Assembly (NCBI GenBank): GCA_006538405.1
Contig: BJKQ01000002.1
Location: 1,612,001-1,676,000 of the forward strand
DNA length: 64,000 nt
Direction of reading: 5' to 3'
DNA from: Hansfordia pulvinata
Lineage: Eukaryota; Ascomycota; Sordariomycetes; Xylariales
Below are positions 1 through 12,540 of the stretch, piece by piece (position 1 is the stretch's first letter; each line of letters begins with the position of its first letter). A program made the position numbers and the translations under genes. Under the pieces are notes generated by a model. The model did not search any database and was not told the DNA's origin. It saw nothing but the letters and a program-made list of their open reading frames with translations.

Positions 1-1117
1 AGCGGGCTGCACTATTTCCCCCCTACAAGCCCGGTCCCTGTTCGTTCGCGTGGGGGGATAAAAGGATTGGAAGCGGTTGGATGCCGGACAGGCTTGGGCG
101 TCGCGGTAGGTACGGCTGCGCTTATTGGTAGGATGATTATTTTCATTTTCATCCATGATCATTGACCGATCAACCAACCAACCCTACTTACTTACTTACG
201 GGAGTACGGATACAACTCGTACACGTTATGAACCCTGCCTGACCTGAATTGATGGATTCCGGCGAGATTGCCGACTCCTCGCACGAAGCAGTGAGTTCGT
301 TGCTCAGTCGTACTCATACTCACTGGAGCACCGTCATTGTATCGATACCAAGGGAGAGAGAGAAAAGAGAGAGAGATCTGCTCTTGTCTTGTGCCCCCCC
401 ATTCCCCCACTCAACGCAGCGCAGCGGAAATCGGCGCGCGCAGGGCGGCAGTGGTGGCAGTGGCGGCAGCGGCGAAAGCAAAAAAAGCAAGGGACCGGGC
501 GGGCTTGTGCGGCCCTGTCAGTCTACTACGAGCACGGATACTACGGATACGGGCCGGTGTGTGTGTGGGTGGGTGACCTTGTCCTTTCTCTCTCTCTCTC
601 TCCCCTCCTCCACCCGCGTCCCGGGGTGGTTCTCGTTCCTCCAGGGCCATCTCTCGTAACTCGAGGCGCCCCATGGCGGCCAAGGCGTGCATGCGAAGCA
701 GGGCAAGACAACGCAAGGCAGGCTGAGGTTGAAGAAGAGCAAGGCGGCGAGCGGCTGGGTGCTTGCTTGCATGTGTCGGGATCCGCGGAGCAGATACGAG
801 TAGACAAGAGAAAGAGGAGAGAAGAGAGAGGCGGGGAAAAGCTTGGGAACCAACTTGGAACAATCCCATCTCGTACGGGGACTTCAGTCAGGAAAAGGCC
901 TTGCTCGGCTTGGCCCGGGCCCGGGGCCTGGGCTTGGGCTTGGGCTCGGGCTCGGGCTCGTGATTCACTGACTTGTTCACCAGCCCTGCACGGCCCGGGT
1001 CCGCGGGGTTGGAGAGACAGAGGAGAGAGACGAAGAGGTAGAGAGAGGGAGAGAGAGAGAGATGGTGAGAAGCCTCCTGTCTTGCCCGCCCGCATCTCTC
1101 CTTGTCTCTGCCTATTC

Positions 1118-1190
1118 GCCTCTGCATGTCTCTGCACGTCTCTGCATGTCTCTGCACGTCTCTGCATGTCTCTGCATGTCTCTCACACAC
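1118..1190. repeat. Minisatellite, about 10-base unit
   Basis: Imperfect tandem copies of TCTCTGCATG and TCTCTGCACG alternate, so the higher-order unit is about 20 bases. It is followed by short CA and CT runs and a TA-rich tail near 1200-1222. No coding meaning is apparent. Confidence 0.8.
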
Positions 1191-1787
1191 ACACTCTCTC
1201 TCTATATATGTATATATATATATTTCTGTCCTATAGCCTGCCGAACCACGCGGGGCTGCCCGCCCGCCTCCGGTTCGGGCTCGACTCTCGACCCGATCCG
1301 GGCTGTGCAGTGCAGAAAGTCACGCACGAGACGGGACGGAGGAGAGGGAAAGCGGAAGAGAGAGAGAGAGAGAGAGGGGGGGGGAGAGAGGATGAGCGGA
1401 GGAGAAGGGAGGATGAGCGGAGGATACGGGAGGAGACGGGGCGGAAAGGAGGGGAGAAGGTCTTCATACAATGACCGCCGCCCCCTCTTCGCTCTCTTTC
1501 ATATAGACAGCGACACGATTTCCTCCCTGCAAGGACCCAAACACTCATCATTCATCATCGCTTCACAGTAGCACAGGCAGGACAGGACGCGACATCTCTC
1601 GGTCGCTCGCCCGCCTCCGCCCATTCCGCCTTTCCGCCGTCTCCGCCTCCCCACCTCTTCTCCTACTTCTTCTTCCCCCAATCGCACGCCAGACAAGGAA
1701 AGAAGGGGGAAAAAAAAGAAGAAGGAGAAGAAGAGGAGGAGGAGGAGGAGGAAGAAGAAGAAGATGGGCGCTTAAACTGGCCCCATT

Positions 1788-1809
1788 CCCCCCCCCCCCC
1801 CCCCCCCCC
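1788..1809. repeat. Homopolymer run of 22 C
   Basis: Twenty-two consecutive C follow a GAA/GAG purine-rich tract (about 1710-1765). The exact length is unreliable in sequence data of this kind. Confidence 0.85.
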
Positions 1810-2217
1810 ACCCCTTCGTCGCCATGGCCAAGCGGCGAAGCGGAATGGGCACGTGAAGGGGGGCAAAAGACGGGAATGGTCGGGACCCAGCGGAAAAGGT
1901 GAGGGACACATTTTTCTCTCTCTTCCTCCCTAGCACCGAGCGCGAACACTCCCCCCGCGCGCGCGCGCAGGAGCAGGGCCACTCGTGTTGACAACAATGG
2001 GACATGTATTATCAAGTCCCCATCCTCGCACGAGCAGCAGACGACCCCAAACATTATAGATTCCCCCCCCACCTGATTCACTCTCCCATTAGAAGGACAG
2101 GCGGGTTGGGGGGGGGGGGAGCGGAGGCTCGCGGGCAAAGGCCGGGAGACAGGGCGATGAGGGCGGGCGGAAGTAAGGGGGGAATGGGGAGACTCCCAAG
2201 ACAAGATGCTAGAACTT

Positions 2218-2218
2218 C

Positions 2219-2294
<76 letters not shown>

Positions 2295-2296
2295 AA
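2218..2296. repeat. (GAAA)n microsatellite
   Basis: About 19 tandem copies of the tetranucleotide GAAA on the plus strand. Its translation gives a false Lys/Glu/Arg-rich open frame. Confidence 0.95.
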
Positions 2297-2493
2297 AAAG
2301 GCATGAAAATAGAAAGAAGCCATCCATATGCGTGGGTTTCTGGCAATTCAACCCAACCTCGCATGTCTCACCCAAAAAACGCCTGGCTGTCTCGTCGTGC
2401 AGTTATTAGCTGTGTTCTTTCCCCCCCATCGTTGATGCTATCTATAGTTGGCAATACCCGGAGCAGGCTTTCTGCTTTTCTGCCCCGAACGCC

Positions 2494-2526
2494 TCTTCTT
2501 CTTCTTCTTCTTCTTCTTCTTCTTCA
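2494..2526. repeat. (CTT)n microsatellite
   Basis: About ten tandem CTT triplets in non-coding sequence. Confidence 0.9.
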
Positions 2527-2947
2527 TCACATGCCATGTCTTATCTTTGTCTTCGGCCGTTCGCCCGAAACCTGCGCCGAACCGAGAGTTGGCCCCAACG
2601 CGCGGATCAACGCGAACGAACGCAGTCGAAGAAAGCCTGTTACAGAAAACGGGGGAACAGAGAGCTTGCATTGCACAGGGCTGCTGGTGTACGACATGCA
2701 GGAATGCGCAAACAATCAGGAAAAACTGTGACATAATCCCCCCCTCCCCATCCCCATCAGACCAAAGCCTTGAAGCAGACAAGAAGATTGCTCGCAGAGC
2801 TGAAGCCTGACGCTGTTGGGGTGGCCACTCTCTGTGTACCCCCCCGGTTTACCCCCACCTCTCTGCCCCGGATTTGGACCTTTCACAAGCCTTCTCTTGC
2901 CGCCGGGGCGCGGCGCGTGGGCCCTTCCTTTTTTTTTTCTTCCCTTT

Positions 2948-2949
<2 letters not shown>

Positions 2950-2982
<33 letters not shown>
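2950..2982. repeat. (TC)n microsatellite
   Basis: About 15 TC dinucleotides following a T-rich stretch. Confidence 0.9.
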
Positions 2983-2984
<2 letters not shown>

Positions 2985-3626
2985 CCCCCCACCCCTACCT
3001 ACCTCTACGCCTTCTCCCCAGCATCCACCACTGCTCGTACTCACAGAGCCAGTCTTCCGAGTCGGTGCCAGTGCGTACAAGTAGGACAACAATCAGAGAG
3101 AAGACAAGATGCTATTTTGTCATGGAATCAAAGGGCCCCAATATAGCGCAGCCTCCCCTCCCTACCTAGGTGAATAATATTTATTCTATTTTCCTCTACC
3201 CGGCTTGATGCCCGATCATGGGTGTTTTTCTTCGTTTTTTTTTTTTCTTTTCTCGCCCCCCTCTTTTTACATCAGAGTGTTCCCATCTTTGCCCATCCCC
3301 AGTAGCAAACACACATACTCGTAGCTCTACTCGTACGAGTACGCAGTGGAGGAGAAGAGGTGAGGGGTGGGCGACTTTTTAGCGCCGTGCTCCGTAAGAC
3401 GGACGCCAGCCTAATAGCGAACGGGAGCGTCAAGACGGCATCTAGCAGGGGTGTGAAGACGGCGACAATTGGGGAAAACCGCGTGAAAGAGGACATACCT
3501 GTAGAGGAGAGAGAGAGAGAGAGAGAAAAAAAAAAAAAAAGACTCATCATCAAGCCTAGTCTCTTAGTGCCTGCATCTGTAATGAAAAAACCCAAGAGAC
3601 CCGCTCGCTCGAGAAGGAGTGCTCCC

Positions 3627-3685
3627 ACTGCTCTGCTCTGCTCTGCTCTGCTCTGCTCTGCTCTGCTCTGCTCTGCTCTGCTCTG
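3627..3685. repeat. (CTCTG)n pentanucleotide repeat
   Basis: About eleven perfect copies of CTCTG. The complementary strand reads as a Glu/Gln/Ser/Arg repeat that is not a gene. Confidence 0.95.
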
Positions 3686-3924
3686 TGTACCCTGTCGCAC
3701 TTTATCCGTACTCGTGAGAGCAGAGGGCTTGCCTGCTTCTTGCTTGCTTGCATGCGCACACACCAGTTTGCGCGCCCTCACCTTCCCGACCCTCCACGCC
3801 GTGCCTTGGTCACCTTCAATGGTAGACAGAACTGCTACGATGGGTAGACGCGGTTTTCACGAGAGCCTATCGATGCCCATGTCCGCGAAAGAGGAGGTTT
3901 TGTGTGCTGAACGGAACGCGCGTG

Positions 3925-3928
<4 letters not shown>

Positions 3929-3985
<57 letters not shown>
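3929..3985. repeat. (TC)n followed by (GT)n compound microsatellite
   Basis: A run of about 12 TC dinucleotides switches to about 14 GT dinucleotides. This is a typical compound microsatellite. Confidence 0.9.
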
Positions 3986-6227
3986 CCCCGGTACCGGGGG
4001 GCGGGCGTGTGGGTGTGCAGCCTCCACTCACCCACCCACTCACTTACTCTGGCTCTCGTTCACGCCCGCCTTGTCTCAAGGGATGGGCGCAAGCCTCTCT
4101 ACTCGTACCTCGACTGACGACTGACGACTGACTGACTATCTGTGGGTTTCACGTGAACGCTCAAGAACGGGTCGTCCTTGTCGGCTCCGCCATGTCTCAC
4201 GTTGTCAGTCTGGCAAAGAGGGCCCTTGGGCCGAATGGAGTTCGTGCAGAACGACGGACCTCCCGCACCTGCGTGGGCTCGCGCCTTGGGGAACTGATCC
4301 GTTGCAGGGCGCCGTCGTGAAAATCCATCGAGGCCTATGCATGGTAGATCTTTTCGAAAACTCTAAAAAAGTCAAAGGGGTACCCGTACGCCGACGGGGA
4401 CGGGGACGGGGATCGGGACCCGGACAGGGGTGTCGGTAGGTACGAGTACTCGTAGCCACAGTGCTGCAGAGAGGGGCCGCCGGAAAAAGGGGATCCGAGT
4501 AGAGCGAATGAAAAATCTCGCCCTGGCCGGGGGTGAAAGCGAAAAAATGATGGGAGAGAGGACAGAAAAAGGATAAGCTAACCCCCAGAGAGAATAATAC
4601 AGATCGAGTGGTGGTGGGAGAGCAGAGTAATCCCGCGAGAGGAAGAAAAAGCAAAGTTCGTAGCTCAGCCTAGTCTCGGGCACTAAGTCAACATCTCCGC
4701 CATCTCCCCACGCCAGACCTTGCGTAGCCGCTCTCCGTAAGGGCCCGTTTTTGGACCGCAGCGCTAGCAACTTGCTTACTTCGTTGTGCCCAGCGCGAGT
4801 ACCGGATACTTGTACATGTGCATGCTAGGGCAGGATACTCGTACGAGTAGGTAGATGATGGATTTCATGTGGTTGTGGTGAGAGTGGAGTCGTAAGGAGA
4901 GGAAAATCGGCATCGCGAGTCGCCTCGTTGCATGTCTGATTTGGGAGCTTCAAATCTTCCCTGAGCATCGGCGTGGCTTCAGGTGAGGGTATTCCAAGTT
5001 TCGCAGAGATCGCACCGGAATTTCCCGCCGCCGCCTCCTGCGCTGGCCCAGGTGGCGATGGTGGTGGTGGTGGTGGTGGTGGTGGCGACGACTACGACGA
5101 CGACGACGACAACGAGGACGACGGACCAAACCAGCTCTGCTGATTGGCCCACACAGCACGGCCCAGAGCACATGGGTAGCGGGGACTTTGTCTGCCGTCA
5201 AGGGCGACGACCACCCACGGCTGTTCTCGAGACCGGCCAAGACACCAAGGTCCACGAGTACTCATACTCGTACTGCACAGGACGGCTACTGCTCGCCAAG
5301 TCGACCTCGGGAGTGGGGGTGGCGATACCCGCACTCAACACACAGCTTGCACTACTGCTAGTCGGCAGCTGAAATGGCCTGGGTAGGCTTAGAGCCGTTG
5401 ACCATGTCCCCTCGAGCACGCACGCACGCACGAGGCGGCGGCTCGGAGGTCTGAGACGCCATGTCCGGTCCCGGCCGCCATGGCTGCTTGCTCGTCCATG
5501 TCTGCGTGCTCGCTCGTCCATGTCTGCTCGATCGTCCATCCGTATGCGCTCGAACGGACCTGACCTGGCCTGGCGCGGCCCTAATAACTTAGAGCCTGGC
5601 CCTGTCCTCGAGAAACCGGTACCGGTGCGCGCCTCGTTGCCATCGTTGCAACCCCCCATGTCGCACTCGACTCCGAATGGGGCGGGCGTGCCAAACCTGG
5701 CGACAATCTGGATCAATACCCTCCGCCATGTGTGGAGGGAGGGCGCTTCGAGCCGGAACCAAGCTCCTGGACAATAATGTCTTGCCGATTATAGAGCCCG
5801 CTGGCATGCGGTTGTGGTCCCTCGCCTGCCCTGCGTGCCTGCGTGCCTGCGCGTCCAAGTACCCCACAAGTCCGAGGCCTGTAGGGCAGCGCTGTCCCTG
5901 TCCATAGGCGAGCTCTGCTATCGAGTTGTGAGATTGGCCCGGGTGACGGAAGATGGTTCATCGTTGATGCAGAGCATATTCCTTACTCCGGAGTCCGGAT
6001 GGAGAGAGATCCCTGCGCTGGTCGGCCGTACCGTGGCGGCTTGGTTGATATCGCTTCGCCGCAATATTGCTTGCCAGTGCTGCTGAGCAAGCTATCAGAG
6101 TCAGCTTTTGGCCGAGATGGCACCCAAAGACGGCGATTAATAAACAGGGATGGCCTGAATATCCGTACACCAGATGGTGGGATGCTCGCAAAAGTCCCCG
6201 TCGCTGTCGGACCGGGCTGCCCCATGT

Positions 6228-6262
6228 CAATAAACAGGCAGGCAGGCAGGCAGGCAGGCAGA
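6228..6262. repeat. (GGCA)n short tandem repeat
   Basis: Six to seven GGCA tetranucleotides, then a degenerate GACA/AGCA tail. Confidence 0.85.
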
Positions 6263-8041
6263 CAAACAGCAAGCAAGCAACCGGATGATGGATAAGGAGG
6301 TCCTCTCTTCCCGGGGGCGGGCCTTGTGGCTTAGGGAGAGGGGCCGGCCCTTGATTGCACCACTACTCCGTACCGTACTGGCGTGGTGCTGCCCCCTTCT
6401 CGAGGTTGCTAAATCGCGACAGCAGCGTCTCCTAGGTCAAATCGGGAGCTATCCCCAGGATTTTCCTGTGCACTGACCATTGGCAGAGCAGCCTGTCCCG
6501 CGTTTGGTGGAGCCGGCGGGCGGGGATCCCATTTTTTCGCCCAATAGTCCCGTCAAGCTCGGTGAGGCGTTGCGTGCAGATCCGGCCAAGAGATACCCAG
6601 CAGCCATGCAGCCGATGCTGGCTACTCCCGTTCTCGCACAGCCGTCGTTGGTTGGTCCGCCTGAATTACCAACAACGGGTCCGAGAGGGGGAGAGTATGA
6701 GGTATTGGGTTTGCTGGTATCGGCCTTTCTCGTCAGTTGGCGTGCTCATACGCGTACGCATCACGAGAGCGTGCCCGTGTGCCTGCTGCCACAAGTAGTC
6801 CATCGAGCTGACAGCCCATGATGACATGGCGCCGCAGTCGAAACCTCCGAAAAAAAAAAAAAGCTTCTGAGGCCAGGCCTACTGCAGAATCATGTCTCGG
6901 CCGTCGCGACCGAAGCGGCAGAGGAGTCTTGTCCGTATCCCCTTGGGGACTGGTTGGATCTGCCAACTAGTGAACGTTGAAGGGCTGCGCGCCGACTACG
7001 CCGTAAAGGCCCTTAGAGCAAAGACCGGCGCGGAACCTCGCTGCACACGACGTTCCGCGCTGACGACAGAAGAGCTCACGCTCGGCGGATCCCGCGGAAG
7101 CTCCTCCCCTGACCTTGTACTCGTACGGAGTACTCGTAGACCTTGCCCCCGTTGCATTGCCGGGCGTGGTGCTAAGAGTGTCGGAAATTAGTAGGTGCGA
7201 GTGCTCCCCGTACGAGTACGTCTGTCTCCTCGCACACCACGGCCTGCTCAGGTGCCCTTCCATGCCATGAGACGAACACCACTGGTCAGGCAGGCAGACA
7301 GGCAGACAGGCCAGCCGGCAGTCGGGCAGTCAATGCACGTTTGACATTGTTGGCTCCGGGCGTTCCTGGTGTTTTCGGCCTCGTTGTTGCAACATGATTG
7401 CGACCATAACCCACAACCAGTGGCTAGTTCGCCGGGTGGGGGCCGGAACGATGGCAATCAACAATCGCCATGCGCACGTGCGCGTCGAAAGTAAGCCGTC
7501 GCTTCACCGGCAATCACCAGACCCTGCCGCTCTGGAGATTAAGAATGCTGCCACGAACGCCACAGAGCCCGGGGCAAGCTCGTTGGAGAGGGAGGCACGC
7601 GCAAGTGAGGCTTCCCGTGGACCCATGTAAAGAGAGACCGCGCCCGTCCGTCAGTCGCCGTGGACCCGCGTCAGCTGCGAGAGAACTCCGCACGTAGGTA
7701 GGTAGGTAGCTGCTCGTAATCGCCCAGCCCTACCAGAAATATTGGACAGGGCTCGGCTTCTAGCCCGAATGCGTCCTCTTGTGTCCTCGACCTCGTACGG
7801 ATGCAGGCAGGCACGCGCCGCCGTCTTCTTTCGCCCGGTCAAGCTACCGTTAGCATTTGGCAGCCCATTTCAGTGACAATCCGTCCGCCATTAGCCGCGG
7901 CAGAAGGGAGAATGCGAACTTGCTTGTCATATGAGAACTGACAGCTGCTCACTGACAAAACTCGCCACAAGAGACTGCTAGCACCAAGTTGGACTGGCGG
8001 CTTCAGCTCATTCGTCATATTTGAGCGAGCATATTGGTGGG

Positions 8042-8043
<2 letters not shown>

Positions 8044-8116
<73 letters not shown>

Positions 8117-8127
8117 TGTGTGTTTGT
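8044..8127. repeat. (GT)n microsatellite
   Basis: About 35 GT dinucleotides, with two TTG interruptions near the right end. This is the longest dinucleotide repeat in the window. Confidence 0.95.
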
Positions 8128-11100
8128 ATGGCGAGAGAAGCCGCCGCTGTGGGGACTCATGCGTAAAGGTGCACGCGCGCGAGGCCCGAGATCTCTCGCT
8201 CCGGAAAGCTCTCCCTCATCAACAGCAACCCCACAGGCCCGATGGAACCCGGGGCACCCTTGTGAAGGATCACAAGGGGATATGTGAGATTCATCTATCA
8301 AATACGAACGCAGGCCGGTGATCCAGGTTGATGAGTGGATGTTGCGGATGAGGGGCTGACGGCCGTTGAGGCTTTGAGGGTTTTGTCTCGTCCGTCGCCG
8401 GCAAATAGAAACCAAGGGCCCCTGGTGCGGGCGATCGTAGACGGGGCCGGCGACTGAAGGTGGCCCGAGCCTTACCGGATGGGAAGGACAGGGCGCTTCG
8501 AACATGGGGTCGCACGGTGGAGGCGGCCACAATCACCTCGCGGCGCGCCCCCCTCCCCTGCTCAGTCCATCAGCCGCCCTAAAAACAATACCTTGTTGGT
8601 GGGGAACAGGCCTGAAGGGCCAAGCTAAGCTTGCCCGCCCACACGCGCGCCGTCGAGGGAGGCCGCGTTGCGTGCAGGCTGTCATGGGAAACAAGTCCGA
8701 CGAATATTGACCGAGGCGGCTGACAAGGGAAGTGATTGTCTGCCTGCCAGTGGACGCGGGGCCGCCGACGGGTGGGCGAGCCTGAGTCATTGTCGGCTTC
8801 CCAAGGCTCAAGGCTTGACTTGTCCCGGCAAGCGCACGAGACCGAGGTGGCAGGTTTGGCGACAGAATGGCTGACCAGAGGAGGCGGCGGCGGGCTGTGT
8901 GCCATGTCGTTGACATTTAAGGTTTCCTCGCTTCCGAAGGGCGTTGATCTCGGAGGCTTGCAACTTTATCCGTACTTGACGTGTGACTCGGCCCTACCAG
9001 GAACCAATGCGAGATGGAATCTGTGTTCCCCTTGGAGGGGCAGATCACGGGACGCTGCCGTCATGGTCAGGTACCTGTTCGATGCCACGCGCCGCGGTGG
9101 CCGCTGCGGCCAGCTCAAGGCCGCCATGCGTGCCGAACATGCCTGGTGACTATTGTAGGCGGAGGAGGACAGGAGCCGGCCGGTGACGGGATGCTTGTGC
9201 GGTTGGCAGGTAGTCCAGGGTAAATTGATATGATGCGGTGGCAAGGCTCTTTGCTGCTTGCTGTCTTGGCCGCGAACCTACCCGCCGCGAAGAGTTACCT
9301 CCGTTATCCAGTGCCCGAACAAGTACAAGCACACAGGCAAGAATCGGCGTGTCCACGACGGGGTGGATGCTTGCTCACCCTCCCTGGCCCGTAATGCCGC
9401 CCCAATTTTGAGCTCGGGAGCAGCCAGCACCCGCTGCTGGGCTAACTCGTAGAGGTCGACTAGTCAAGGTTAGCTGGCGGCACAGGCGAGCTGGACTCCT
9501 AGGTTAGTTTTTTGACTAATCTGGATCAACGCTGGACTGACCAATGCCTTCGGCCACGGCGTACCGCGGTCCGTGTTAGAGACTCGTACTCGTCTGTCGC
9601 CCTGCTCGAACCCGTGAGCGCGGACAGACTGGTAGCCATGCCTCGTGAGGGTGAGCGTGGTGTGAGATCTGCATGAAAACCACGTCCGGAGGCTGAGTTT
9701 GCCGTCGGCGTCCGATCTGATTTGGTCATGGTCGAGCGTGTATAGGAAAGTGTAATATGAGGTGGCGCGGGACCGGCTCCGAATCCAAGCAAGGCCGCCT
9801 GACGCTCGAGGCCGAGGCGAGGACAACAAGCCGAGATTGTTCCCGCGCTACGGGGGACATGTGTGGACGAATAGGCCTTAGGGTTATGAGGAAGGTCTGT
9901 CTAGCGCGCCAGGGGAGGAAATGCCAAGGGTCGGCGGCGCGATGCGGCGCGAGTTGTCGCCTCAGGTGCGGTGGTGTTGGTCGGGCTCCTCGTCGGCCGC
10001 AAGCATGGAGGCGTGGCGAGGAAGAGGTGGTAGTCGGCAGGCAGGTGCTCAGTAATACCTACTTTGAGGCAAAGGTACCAGGACAACCCTGTGGCCGACG
10101 AGCAGGTGGCTGAGCAGGCGGTCTTACTCGTGCAAGGGGCCGGAACCGAAGAGCTGACGGCAACGCGGGTATCAAACGTTCGGGGCTTTAGGCAGCCGGG
10201 GCCGGGAGATCAACGGGCAGACTCTGAGCTAGCGTGGCGGCTGAAGCAGACAACAGACAAGCCCGAATGATCAAGGACTGATGATGAGCGGGCATGGTCG
10301 ACAGCACCTGGAGAGGCAAGCGTCTCAGTCGTGGCCCTCGTTACGGATAATGAGTAATCGTGAGTTCGTTCGTCTCGTATCGGACCGTGACCATCCTTCA
10401 GGCAGGGGGGGTTCGGTGCGGCGCGGTGTGGGCGGCGGGGTCTGCTGGAGAAGGTGTCGCGAGGACTGCTGATGGTGCGCCATCTGTGTTTGTGCTTGAT
10501 TGCTCGTCGGTTGGGCAGACCTCGTGATGCTTACCATGCTGGGCGGCCGAGAGCTTCCACGAATGGATCCGTACGGCCTACGAGATAATTACGCCTAGTG
10601 AGGGGTGAGGTCAGGCACCTTCTCCCGTCCTCGGCAGGTAGGAACGTGTATGTACCGTACCTACCTCCAGCTTCCTTACCATAACCTCACCTTAAGGTAT
10701 TCAAGGTATGGCAGTACATGATCATTGCACACTCCCGCATGCCGTCCGTGCCCGATCACTGAGAGGGGGTGTACCTCATTCCATCGGATACCTTTTTAGC
10801 TGTCCACGGGTCGGAGTGGAAGGGACTCGTACTCGTACCTAGGGACGGCAGGTATAGCAGCGGGTAGCTCCTGCAAGGCGGCGGCTTTTGCATCATTCAT
10901 GTTTGGTGCAGCTTAGGTACTGGATCTAAGGGTTCTCCACCCGGCGTCCGTCAATCGGTACTGGACGCATCCGATAGAGTACGCGAGGGTTGCGTGTGTT
11001 GCCGACGGCCCCCGAGCGTGGTGGGCGCTGCGGCCGTACGCAGCCTCGTACCGTCGAGCTTCGGCTCAAGTACCGGACCCATACTGATGCAAGTCACAAG

Positions 11101-12540
11101 CAGGTACGAGACGGCGGCTTATGGCGGACTTGTAATCTGTACGAGTAGGTATGGATGGGGAGCGTGGGAGGGGCGCCGTGGTGGGAGGGAAGGCACGATG
11201 TGGTCTGGATGACGATTGGCAGAGACGGCTAGGGTGGTAGGGTACCTTGGGCTTGAGAGGTGATGGGGGGGTGGAGGGGCCAACAGCCCGAACCAGGGTG
11301 CCTGGGTGCGGGTGCGCAGGCACGCAGGATACGGTCCTGCTCCCGTTGACACCGCATCGCAGCAATCCACACACATCGCATCGCATCGTATCGCCCTGGA
11401 CCGCACCGTACCGTACGTAGCGTCGGCGGATAGCCCTGGCTAGCGGATACGAGTACCCAGTCGTGCCAGTAGTACCAACTTCCATTACCTCAGGCGGGTA
11501 CGAGTAGATGGCACGGGTGCTTCCAGCCCTGGTTGTAGCGTAAGATACCATGTACCATCAGATAGAAACCCCCGGGCCCCGATCCCGACCCTGTACTTGT
11601 ACCTTGATCTCGCAACGGACGCCTGTGGTAGTCGGCGTTAGCCCGGGCGGTCCAGTTGAGTCCGGCTCCCCCCGTCCATCAGGTACCCATTTCTCATCCC
11701 CCCCCCCCATTCACGTTTAATAAACTCGTCTTCACACTCATCCACCCACACCAACGCGTCCACTTGACGACCCAGCCCACACACCCATCGGGAGTTGTCT
11801 GGCGGGCCACGATGCACCGATGGCCGTTGATAGCCAGCCCTGTCCCGCACTCGGAGGCTTCGAGTCTGATCCGGGGCGCGTACGAGTACTGCCATGGGAG
11901 CGGGCCTCGTCGGCGTACGGGCACGTCACCATCAGCCTGGGCATCGTACTGAAGGTGAGGTACCTACCTACATACATGGATATGGGTAACCTCGGCATCG
12001 TGACGGGGAGGGAGGCGGCCGGCCAGGTAATCGTATGCAGATACCTCACTTCCATTATCTCCATACCTACACTTGACATTGATTGCAGCCATGTTCGTTC
12101 TGTGTAGAATACCTACAGCAACTGTACGAGTAGTACATGTAAGTGTGTAGAGAGAGGTAGGTACCGTTGCAGTCGAGCTTGATGGAGTGGACTGGACCAT
12201 CCATCTGCCCGTCCGTACCTGCCTTGCCTCGTCCTGCCTTCCATGGATGCCCTCCTGACTTCAATGATACCTACATCCTTACCTTACGGACACGCATGGG
12301 ACTCGGGGAATAGGTAGGTACCCAGGTAGGTACAGTCATAGGAACCTCATGGAAGCGAAGATTGAAGCAGAGCCATCCATCCGTCTTGCAACCCTCAGCA
12401 CTGAGGTCGGAACTTTTACCACTACTGACCTATAGAAGCGAGAATTTCCAGTCTGTATCTACCTACTACCGACAGTCCATCGTAGGTGGGATCCATTGCC
12501 AGAACAACCAAGGCCTATCCGACCCTGGCCCCGTTTAGGC

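Larger units (their letters stand above)
1..5200. other. Gene-free, microsatellite-rich DNA
   Basis: I see no supportable gene here. The long open frames are low-complexity translations of simple repeats (poly-Lys/Glu, poly-Ser/Leu, Arg-Glu), with no recognisable domain and no conserved intron structure. The stretch holds many different short tandem repeats (GA, TC, GT, GAAA, CTT, CTCTG, a 10-base minisatellite and homopolymers of C, A and T) separated by G+C-rich unique sequence. The octamer TACGAGTA/TACTCGTA occurs at 3316, 3328, 3334, 4100, 4441, 4447, 4836 and 4842. Nothing resembles a transposon end or a telomere repeat. Confidence 0.6.
5200..12540. other. Gene-free G+C-rich DNA
   Basis: No conserved protein can be recognised in any frame. 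The open frames of 60-170 residues have random composition and mutually overlapping shadows on both strands. The stretch contains a long GT microsatellite, short GGCA and GTAG tetranucleotide arrays, and many scattered TACGAGTA/TACTCGTA octamers (5265, 7118, 7131, 7211, 10830, 11140, 11448, 11499, 11881, 12125). A non-coding RNA or a fast-evolving small gene cannot be excluded by eye. Confidence 0.5.

Noticed and set aside
389..1474. 361-codon open frame on the plus strand
   Set aside because: It is a translation of GA/TC-rich repeats, has no domain, and competes with equally long frames on both strands.
2218..2296. Lys/Glu-rich small protein from the GAAA repeat
   Set aside because: It is a pure microsatellite translation.
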